Origin: Klebsormidium nitens
Lineage: Eukaryota > Streptophyta > Klebsormidiophyceae > Klebsormidiales > Klebsormidiaceae
Reading direction: 5' to 3'
Length of the DNA stretch: 64,000 bases
Assembly: GCA_000708835.1 (NCBI GenBank)
Contig: DF237392.1
Coordinates: 1 to 64,000 of the forward strand
In this document: in pieces, positions 25,326 to 36,000 of the stretch
How the letters are laid out: every line of letters begins with the position of its first letter
Position numbering within the stretch: position 1 is the stretch's first letter
Translations under genes and position numbers: made by a program
Notes under the pieces: generated by a model
The model's input: the letters and a program-made list of their open reading frames with translations, nothing else
Databases searched by the model: none
What the model was told of the DNA's origin: nothing

Positions 25326-25478
25326 TGCAATTCGGTGTTGCTTCGACCAAATTGAGCGGCGACACGGGCGAGCTAGTTCTAGATTGCGGAGCAATTACTG
25401 TGAGAGCCGGCTCGCAATCTAAAATCAGCTCGCCCGTGTCGCCGCTCGATTCAATGGTCGAAGCAACACCGAATTGCA
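25326..25478. repeat. Long near-perfect inverted repeat (hairpin), about 66-bp arms
   Basis: The left arm, about 25,326-25,392 (GCAATTCGGTGTTGCTTCGA ... GGCGACACGGGCGAGCT ... AGATTGCGGAGC), is matched by the reverse complement of 25,408-25,478, with a few mismatches and one small bulge. The loop is about 15 nt. The size fits a MIRNA-type stem-loop precursor or a foldback/MITE remnant. It is not a terminator, since no eukaryotic Pol II context suggests one. No coding frame explains the symmetry. Confidence 0.85.
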
Positions 25479-27079
25479 ACAAAACAAACAAGAGCCGATC
25501 AGTGCACCTCGTAACCGCTTTTGTTTTAGCCGGTCAAGGCACGGAGACATCCTTATAATATCAGAAACTCGAAACCGTTGTGTGCCGGCGCCAGAAGCTT
25601 TTCTTCATGCAAAAAATCTCCTCAAAACCGATGTTTGGCGTCTATCTAGCTAGACTGATGTACCCGAGATGAATCTTGCTAGCCCTTAACAGTGCCGATT
25701 ATGCATAAAAGGTCCTCGCCGCAGTTTGTGACGGACGAAGGCCGGAGACTTGTGCGTACCGCTACTTCGACTTCAACCGGGCCCGCACCTGCAAGTTGAA
25801 CCCGGCGCCGCACCTTCAGAAGGGTGGTAAATAATTTTGTCGACCAGATTTCGTTTTGCTTTCCAGACTTCGACCCTGGTTCATGTAGAAGGCCCGGTGA
25901 TTCTATAACGATCTCGAAATTGGGTGACTGAAACCGTTTTCATCGAATTGAGGACTAACACTAAGACAAATGGTCGCCAACGACATACAAGTTCACGTGG
26001 GGTTGCACGCGGACGATCCCCTGATTACATTCCGACCATTCGTTGTTGATTTATATGACTGAATCAGCGCACAAGGCTGATCTTACGAACAAGAAAGTGA
26101 CCGCATGGTCGATCGACCATTTCATGCAGCTCCAGAATGCCTTGAAGACGGGAGGTTTCCGCATATTTGTGTATAGCGGCGATGTGATTTCATTGAAGAT
26201 GCACCGAATCAGATGGGAGTTACAAAGCTACGTAAAGGTACGACATTGATCCCGAGCATAGAGTCCGTGTAATGATTGGTAGTATCATGTTGATGCTGAT
26301 CAGCTCCGCGATGCACAACCCCAAAACACCCAGGTTTTGACTCATGGCTGTTCTTCAGACAGCTAAACTTAGGACCAAGACCTCAATTTTTCTACACACA
26401 ACCGCTTCAGACGTGGATACCGCCCGGAATCAAGCTTATCTAACGTGAAAACTTGCTTAGTCAGCGGGTGTCAGCTCGTGTTCGATCATAACTCGCACCA
26501 ATGATAGACTGATGAAGGCAACTCCGTCCGCTGACCGGACAACCTCGGCTCTGTCCAAGCGAAGTCGGCAAATGACTTAACATTAAGTACAGAGCAGTTG
26601 GAGCTTGGAACTCTTCCAGTCGCTTCATGTCCCTCAAAGTCGAGCTTCATTCTTGCCGTCTCTGTTCTTCTGACGTCAACCCCGGTCTGTGATCAATGCC
26701 AATACCCTTTGCAAGCATTACAAGACACCGCCCGACCATTCTGGTAACTCTCATATCACTTTAGAGGCGATTATCTCAAACTTTACACGCTCCGCACCCG
26801 AACCCACCTAACCACCATGCTGAACCCCCCATCTCCCCAACGCCTGTAGTAAGTCAAATGCCTCTTAAGTGAAACGGGACTTACTAGACTGCCACACTCA
26901 CTTTCATGTCGCGACACGTAATAGAAATAAAACCTAATTAGAAGGTCAAACCAGACACTGAATCCTAACCTATAAAAACATCTTGCTCCGCACCCGTACC
27001 CACGCCGCACCCCCAAAGTAACCCTACCCGCCCAAGGCTGGTGAGCTGAAGCTTCAAATAGTTGAAGTGTTATTGCTTC
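25479..27079. other. Spacer downstream of the H+-ATPase; no gene seen
   Basis: Only short unrelated open frames occur. A motif, CTCCGCACCCGAACCCA, recurs in similar form at about 26,788 and 26,985, suggesting an old duplication of about 200 bp. The segment next to 27,080 should hold the ATPase 3' UTR. Confidence 0.4.
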
Positions 27080-30000
27080 TCACTGCCGCCGGTCCACCAC
27101 AATCTCAATCTCCTGCCCCCTCGTCCCCGCGGGCGCCCCCCGCCCGCCCACCAACACGGTTGGCGCGGACGCCTTCCGCGAGAGCGTTCTCTGCATCGAT
27201 CTAGTTGGCAACACGCTGGCTGCGGACATCTTCCTCATGAGGCCGCCCCCTGCGGACGCATTTCTGGGCGACGACGCTGCGGACTGCACCGCTTCGACCA
27301 GCGACATGGGCGGCGGATTTGCTCTGGGGGGGTCCAGGGGCAGATTTGGCCCAAGGGCCCCGGTCGAAGTGGACCCCGGCGCGCGCGGGCGCCTGAGGAG
27401 CTTCCGGAGCGCGCTGCTCTTCTGAAGCGCCTTGGAGCCCGTCACGCGCGCGTCCTGCGGGGTTTGGAGGGTTTTGGATTGAGAGCTGTTCCGTCGGCAT
27501 GCAATTTTGAGACAGTCAAAGCGCTGGCCGCATCTACACGCGTGGGCAATTTCCGGCTGCGTTGCTGGTAGCGCTGTGCTGCGTCGTGCTTACGTCTTCG
27601 AGTTTTGTGGTGATCGATTCATGTATGAAAGTTCAAGGTTTTGCTGCAGCTTGCCCATCGATGAAACGTTCGAGAGGCTGGATGCGTTTCTTTCCGTTCC
27701 TGTAGCTTTGGATCTTGCCCTGGTCCGATGAGCAATCTCCAAAAAGATTCTTGGTCGCACGAAGCAACAGTGCGAAGTTTCAGAGCTGCGTCTACTACTT
27801 CGGCCTCACGGATAACTGTAGCGCTGATTCTGCAGAAGCCTTTCTTTACGAGTTCCCAGAAGGGCTATGTTTCACAACAACCATGCTCGACTTGCGAACA
27901 CAGAGCAAAGCGGAGCGTACGAGAGCGACCAGGTCAAAGCAACCGCGGGCTTACACTGCAGCGTACGCGCCATCCCCAGCAAGGGCGCGGTAGGCGCTGC
28001 CCGACACGGCCTTTCAAGAATGACAGGTCTTCCAAAAACTTGTGCGATGCGAAAACATCCATGTGCCGAATGCAAATAACAAAGTTCAGTGCAAAGCGAA
28101 GCCCTCGAAGGCAACCGGGGGCTCACCGTCTTGCGCGCAAATGCCAGCGAGGGGCTGGGTAGGCAATCCCCGAACCCCCTTTTCAAGAAAAACAATCTTC
28201 CAGTATATTCATGTCTCTTTGTCCAAGGTGCGGACGAGAAAAGTCAGTGCAAGCGGAGGGCGCAAATGCGACCGGGTCAAAGCAAACCGGGGGCTTACCA
28301 GCGTGCGCGCAAATGCAAGCGAGGGGCTCGGTAGGCACTCCCCGACCCGGTTGACCCACTCCGCGGGCGCGTCCAGCGCGCGCACCCACCCGGGGTGCGG
28401 TTCCCCTGTCTCCTTGCACTGCGCGACGATGACGTCATAGCGCGTGAAGAGGCGCTGGATGGCGACCTTGACGAGGTCGGCGAGGAGCCACCACGCGATG
28501 ACGTACGCCCACGTGATCAGGATGGGCACCCAGCCTGCGGCCACATGGAGCACGCGGTGTGAGCGTATGTTGAAAGGAATCCATGATCACAGTGGAAAGA
28601 TTCAATATCGTTCGGAGGAAAGAACATGGTCACGCAGCCCTGTTGCGCACAGTTCAACGAAGCACAGTTTTTGACACACCACACCTTTGATTGAAATCGA
28701 AGCCTAGCAGGCAGTCTGGGCGTACGTGTTCGCTTCGAAACGGCGGTACTGAGCACGGCCCTTTTGCAGACTCCGTCCGAGAAGAAAAGAAGCGTGCTTC
28801 GTTCAAGGCGTTACAAGAAAGGCAATGCGTTATGTTTCAAACGTGCTTCTCGCTTCGAGCAACAGAGTAAAAAGGGATGGACCTGTGTCGAAAACGAAGG
28901 GCTTCGCACGATATCGAATCTCGAGAAGCAAGATAGCATTTGATATGTCCGAAGAGAACTGGACATCACAGGAAGCATCAAAAGCATCCTAGCGTGCGTC
29001 TTCAAATCAGGAAGAAAACGCTCTAAGCAGCGCACAGGAGCAAAGAACGAGAGTGATCCCTCACCTGCGCCCTCCATGTTCCCGACGCCCCCGTCAGGTG
29101 ACACGTCAGACGGCCAGTACACCGCAATGAATGTGGCCGCGAGCAGGAACGCGCACATGGGCAGCAACAGGATGATGGACGGGCGCGGCGCGGACTTCTG
29201 GCCGAAGCGCCAGAAGAACGTGGGGTTGCGGGTCAGCAGAATGTTGAGCTGGATCAGGGCGACCAGCGCCAGGAACATGACGGCAACGACCTGCGGGAAA
29301 TGAGGGGGAGCGTTACGTCAGGTGCGCGTTGCTGTCGCCCTTAGCCGGCCAAGAGAGGGTTTCGTTTGAAGCAAGGGGAGGTTGATAAGCCAGATCGAAC
29401 GTATTCGTTTGGAACGACCCAGAAAATGGGTGATGGGGTACGTTCCGCCGAAGCGTGACGTCGCGCGTGATCGCCGTTGGCAAGCCAGCGAGCAGTCAAT
29501 CGAAGTCTACCGATTTCCGTTGCTTTCGGTTTTCTGGTCGATTGCAAAGCTGCGCAGGGTTCAGGTAGCTGGAGACTACATCAAGCCTTGCCCGCTCCTG
29601 GAACTTGACACACCGAGGTTTACAATTTCAATAGCCGTCACTTGTGCTTTGCTCTGCACGACTTGCAGACGAAGCACCATCTTCACAAAAACGCTAGATT
29701 GAGCGACAGGGCGGCTTTAACCCGCCCAGGCTAGCATTCATGGTTTATTGCAACTACATTTTTCAGTCGCAGAGGCTAGAGAAGACGGAGCTAGGGAGGG
29801 ACAAGCTGGGGAAGAAGCCACTGCGTTCCCTAAGGGCGAATGTCGGAAAGCCTTTCGTGCTTCCCATTTTTCCCTTCTTAATCTTCCGAAATCCTTTTTT
29901 AATTGCGGAATTTGCGATTTCGAGTTTCCTAAGGGCAATTGTCGGAAACGCCTTTCATTCTTTTCCATTTACCCCCTTTTCTTCCTTCTCAATTCCCAGT

Positions 30001-33000
30001 TTCACACGTAAGAAAAACGAGACTGCAAATGTCGAGAAAAGCTTTTCAATCTTTTACATTTCCCCCTTCATTTTCTATCTAGACCCCTTTTCCGATTCGT
30101 TCTCACCTGCCCAGGGGTGATCCGCGGGTCTCCCGTCCTCTCCAGCTGATAGCCCGACGGCCACCAGTTGAGTTCGTCGAGGGACGCGAAGTAGAGGAGC
30201 AGAACGGAACCCAGTATTCCGACGGAAGCAATGCCGAGGGCAACCAGCAAGTCCTTGATCATGTTCCACACCATCGGCCTGTCGGAGCTGTGCACCTGGG
30301 TCAAGGCAAAAAACAGTTTGGGTTAAGGCAGGAAGCACTGCGGGTTAACGAAGAGAACAGTGTGGGTTAAGGCGTAAACCGTGCGGGTCAAGGGAGTGGA
30401 GCAAGAAAGGTGAGTTTTGACCCTTGAATAATGGGGTGTGAGAAAAACCACGACAGCGGACTCTTAGAAGATTCCTTCGCAACTTTCTGCATTTGAAATC
30501 ATCGGAGGTGCGCAACTGGATTATGCCAAAACAAGAGCTGGAAGGGGGAGGAAGGCTGTGCATCTTGGCATAGCAATGAATGGCAGAGCAGAATGAGGTT
30601 CAATTACGGCCCGCTAATGCTGATGCCAGTCAGTGCTATGCACGAACTCAGTTACAAAACGCCTGGAGTTAACTGCTAATTTGTGCTACTGAAAATGTTT
30701 TGCCCCGTGGCAGGTTGTAGAGGAAATGGGCCACTTTGAACAGTCCCCCCGGATGCAGTCTTGAGTCACCGACACTCACTATTCCTGTTCGAATAATTGG
30801 AAATAAAAACTCCTCACAAGCTTGGCGTGCGTACTCTTATGCGGCACGCGCAACCACAAGAGATGAACAAGCATCCGAGGGAGTCGTCAGATTCGTAATG
30901 ACATCATGCAACCGTCAGAAGGACCAATCTGGTTTAGCAGCGGCTGACGTACCATGTCGAAGGACGTGGCCATGACGGAGAGGTCGTTGAAGAGGCTGAT
31001 GAGGACCAGCGCCCACGTGGGCATCTCAAACGTCAGCACAATGATGGCGAAGAAGAAGAAGCCCAGGATCAGGATGCTGCTCGCCATGCGGTAGATGATG
31101 TACGTCTCGAGCCGGCGGAAGATCATGCGGCTCCGCCGGATCGCGGTAATGATGGTGGAAATACCCTCCTGCAATTGAGGAGGTGCGTTTGTGTCAGACA
31201 TTTCACTTGGCCTTGGTCCAAACATCAGTAATACTTAGGTGCAGTTTTCTTCTCAAAGCTCCGGGGGTTGTTTGAGACTAACAATCGATTTGAACTTGTC
31301 TAAACGGATGATCACTTGGGTTAAAAGAATCCAACGCTCCGACTCGAAGGGAAGCCTGCTTGCGGTGTTGACGGTGGAAATGGCCTCCTGTGCTCAGCAC
31401 ATGCGTTTGTGTCAAACGGACTACTTGTTCGCATTTTGACATCAACAGACTCAGGTGCTACTTTCCTCTCAACGCTTTCCGGGTCGCGAAAAGAAGCCTG
31501 ATTATGTGATGGCGCTAGAGGTACCCTCCTGCGACTAAGAACTGCGTTCCCGTCAGTTGGCTCGTTTACCTTTTGCGTCAACGATATGGTACTGAAACTC
31601 TTATAACAATAGACTCCTCGACAAGTCTGTCATCTCCGCACCCTTTTCTTCAGACAAGCGCTGAAGAACAATCCGTGCCAAACAATCTTCTCAGCCGCTT
31701 TCATAACATTAGGACAGCGCGCGCAAGTGCGCGTGTATGTCGATTGATCGATGCAGCAACACAACCCTGCAGCCTCTAATAGACACCGAACTTTTTGAAA
31801 CCGCAGCATAAGGAACTAAAACAAATCACCCATGCAGATAGCCTTCCATGAACGAACTCTTCCGCCCATTGAGTGTTCCACCTCTTGCACCTCTGTCCAG
31901 TCCTTCTCAAAGCAGAGTCGCTCGACCATGCCAGATTAAAGCAGTTTGAACACGTCACCTCCGTCAGGATGATGTCAGCCGCTCCCTTGGCCGCGGCAGT
32001 GGCACCCGCAACGGCGATCCCGACGTTAGCCTTCTTGAGCGCCGGGGCGTCGTTCACGCCATCCCCGGTCATGCCCACCAAGCGGCCCTTGCGCTGGAGC
32101 GACTCCACGATGCGGTGCTTGTGCTCGGGGTAAACACCGGCAAAACCGTCGACGTCATCCACCTGTATTCAGGTTTTAGGGTCAAAGTTTAGGGGTTTGG
32201 GGTTTCGTTTTCAGATTTTGAAGTTGAGATTATTGCCTGCCAGACGACCCTTGCGCTGAAGACGATGCGGTGCTTGTGCTCGGGGTAAACGCCCGCAAAA
32301 CCTTCGACGTCATCAACCTGAGAACAGATCCTTGGGTTCGGGTTTGGGTTTGGGTATGGGTTTGGGTTTGGGTCTGGGTTCGAGGTTTTGATCCTAAAAT
32401 TACTGCCCACCAGGCAGCCCTTGCACCGAAGTGCCTCTATAATGCGGTGCTTCAAGTTTTGCTCCGGGTAAACACCCGCGATATCTCGACGTTGTCAACC
32501 TGGGTTGGAGAAGTGGGTTAGGATGTGAGGCCCGTGGAGTCTGCGGTTAGATAAGCTGGTGAAGGAATCTGTCGCGCTTGAGCTTCGCAGGCCATGCACA
32601 CTAAGACGGAACGTTGGTCACAGCTCCCCCACACAACGGTCCTTGTGAGGTACCCCAGACCATCAACAGTATGTACCCAAGGGTTTCAAGGAACAAGCAT
32701 CCTTGTTTCAAGTTTTCGGGATCAAATCCTTCAGATCAGGAGGCTTCTGGGTTGGGCTTCCAGCTTGGTCAACGCAGCCGCGCTTCTTTCGCAAGCGTGC
32801 CCCTTTGAACCAGGCGTCGCGAGATTGAGATCGGCTTCTTAGACTCTGTAGACTGATCATACAGCGGGTGTGTCGAACGGAACCCGGAAAGCTGACTGCG
32901 CCTCTTACCCGCTCAACAAGGCTCCGCCCGATCTCATTCTCGCCCATGAGCTCCTTTCCTTCCATGATATTGATGCCCAGGCCAAGCCGGCGGCTGGTTT

Positions 33001-36000
33001 CGATGGCGATTGCGAGCTGATCCCCAGTCACCATTTTCACCTGGAGAAGAAGATAATGAACTGGCTTAGACATGTAAGCAATGACATCATAGCGACGTCA
33101 CCAGCAGAACCGCCATAATGTTTGGGCCCAGGCCAAGCCGGCGGCTGGTCTCAAATGGTAATCGCGAGCTGGTCCCGGGTCACCATTTTCACCTGGGGAA
33201 GAGAACGGTAATTTGATTTGGTTAGAAAGGCAATGACGTCATACTAGGACTGCCAAACGAGACTGGTGTCATGGCACCGCGAGTTGATCTTCGGTCACCA
33301 TTTTCACCTGAGAAAGCGGTTGGGGAAACGGCTGACAGCAATGACATCATGACGACGTCAGGAGCAGGGTCGCCAGGGGGCAGCATGAGAGACCCGACTG
33401 CGCTGTCCAAGATTCGCACGCGGCTTTCGGGTTGGTTCCACTTCCCTAAACAGATGCTCCGTCGTGTTGATTATTCAAGGAAGTCTGATCGCACAGACGT
33501 CCACGTCTGCATGATGCCGACTCCCTGCGTTCTCAACTGACATGGTAAGGGAGTCTGTATCCTCGCAGTTTAGAATTGCGGATTAAGACCCACTGCCTAT
33601 GAAGGATCAACAACACAGGAGAATGTGCTCTAGCCTTATACCCTGTCATCAGGAAATGGAGAAACATGCGGATCCTCTGGCCGCTTTGAAGAAGGTCCAA
33701 ACCAACGAACGGCCTGAACAGCGACATTTTCAAACGTTTCATAGTCAGAGGAGGCTCTGAATCAGGCCAGTGCATTCACGCCACATCTTCATGTCGTTTT
33801 CGTGCCTCTCATACTGATCAGAAAAACTCAAATTCGAGGCATGTGACATACGGAAACCATCGCAAAAAAACGCAACTTTGGCGGAGTCGAAATCGCGTCC
33901 GTCTGACACAGTCAGCGAGGTTTGCAGACTCATTCCTTCTGACAAATCAGGAGTCATGATCTGGACATCTCCTCTCTGGCCAGCTGTGATTACGACCACG
34001 TTGTCTTGAAATCCGCTCCAAACGTCTAGGATAGGGCAGCGTCCGTGATGACGTTTGTGGGACTACATTCGACTTGCCGGCAGAAATTGAGCAGAAAACG
34101 CAAAGCGGCTCTAAAGAATATGCTTCGTTTGAAAGATCCGGCAGATCGCACAGCAAGCGCGATCGCAGTAGTCACTACATCTTTTCCCCCTTACCTCGAC
34201 CCCCATCTCCTGCGCTGTCTTGATGGTCGCCGCAGAGTCCGTCCTAGGGGGGTCCAGCAGACTGATAAGCCCAGTCAGCGTCCACCCCCCCGTGCCGTCG
34301 GCGGATTTCGCCACCCCCAGGGACCGGAGTCCGCGGCTCCCCCGCTCGGCGATGTAATTGTCGCACGCCTCGCGCGCCGCGGGGTCGCTCAAAAGGTCGC
34401 GGATGATCTGCGATGACGTCATGAAAGGGCGTGAGATACTTCAAACGTTTCCTAGGTATTGTCCCTCGGCCGCACTTGCGCTACTGCTTGCTGAGCACCG
34501 TGGTTGAATCGGTGCGACAAGCAGGAAATTGTCAATCAAGACTTACACACTGATACAATCACAAATATGTCAAATGTTCCCTAATTCTTGCCCATCGGCC
34601 GGTCTTGTGCTACCGCTTGCTCAGCACGCTTGTCGAGTCGTTGCAAGAACACAACACTCTGGAAAGGCATTGTCAAAGAACTCAGTAACGGAATTCTCCG
34701 ACCGTGCCTTCCCGCTCGCGCGCCTCACAGTCAGCTTAAAAAGCAGTCTCAACGAACACGCGATTCTTGTCAGGTTAACTCATTGATTTAGTCAAGGAGA
34801 AGGTTAGTGACTAACCTGTGGGGCGCCTTTGGTGGTCACCATCTTGGTTCCGTCCGGAAGGGTGACGTGGGCGACCGTCTTCTTGTCGACCGGATTGAAC
34901 GGAACGAACTTCGTCACTTTGTAGCTGGAGACGATCTACGCCTAACCAAGGAAGCGCGATGAGTGCACTGCCTTTCTATCACGGCAATCCTGTTTATTTT
35001 TCAAAAGTCAGTGGGTTTCGGGCGAGAGAGAGGATTTGCAGCCATGCCCAATGGTCATGTTGTGACGGCGATACAGAAACCACGCTGAAGAAGAATCCTT
35101 TGCTGACATCACTTCCGACCAGAAAGTGCTCCGGAAACCCCCGAAGTGCTTCTGGTAGGAACATTGAATACACCGTACACTCATTTTCAGTTCGAGGACT
35201 AAAGAATCTATGAACGCCTTAGGAATCAACGCAATTCTGGATGACTGTGGCAGTCACGTGACGGTCGAACCCAGGAACATACGCTCTAGACTTGACAAGC
35301 TCCCACCCGAACCTTAAGCAGAAACTCAGAAGTGCCTAATCCGCACCTGTACCTACCCTGCACGCGAGAAGGTTAGCTTATTGCTCCTGCCGCTTAACAT
35401 CCTTGAATTCGACACTCAAGTAGCTGCGAACGCCTTAAGACTCCACGAAATCCTGGATGAAAGAAAGTCCCACCTGTTTGTCTCCACCCATCGCTTCAGT
35501 CACAGCCTTGTCAATGGCGTCGTTGTGGTCCCACTTCGCCGACAGGGATGCCGTCAGCAGGACGTCATCTTTGGAGCTGTCCCCCCACGCCAGGATGTCC
35601 TCCTTGTCGAGCGTCAGCCGGTTTAGAGTCAATGTTCCGGTCTTGTCGCTGGCCAGAACCTCCATGCCGGAAAGTTCTTCCAGAGCGGAAAGCCTGCAAC
35701 GAGCGGAATTGGGGCGCGATCAGTGTCGACGTTCCGGTCCTGTCGCTGGTCAGCTTTTTCATGCCGGAAAGCTCCTTCAGAGCGGAAAGCCTGCCGCGAG
35801 CGGAATGGGAGTGGTGCCGCCACTTCGCAAGGGGTTTCCATAAAAAATCAGAGGCACGCAGTGGATGAATCAGTGGACTGGGTCAGTAGTAGATAACCGG
35901 CCAGATGCTTAGTTGCAATCAGCAGGTGTCGGCTTGGCATGGGAACGAGCAGAAACAGAGGACAATTAGGAGGAAGGATAAAATGTTGAAGACCCTCGAG

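Noticed and set aside
25326-25478. Hairpin considered as a transcription terminator
   Set aside because: Hairpin terminators are bacterial; this is an intron-rich eukaryotic sequence with no adjacent gene end.
32250-32510. Hinge-exon copies considered as mutually exclusive alternative exons
   Set aside because: Both lose the reading frame before the TGDGVND motif, so they cannot replace the real exon; treated as decayed duplicates.
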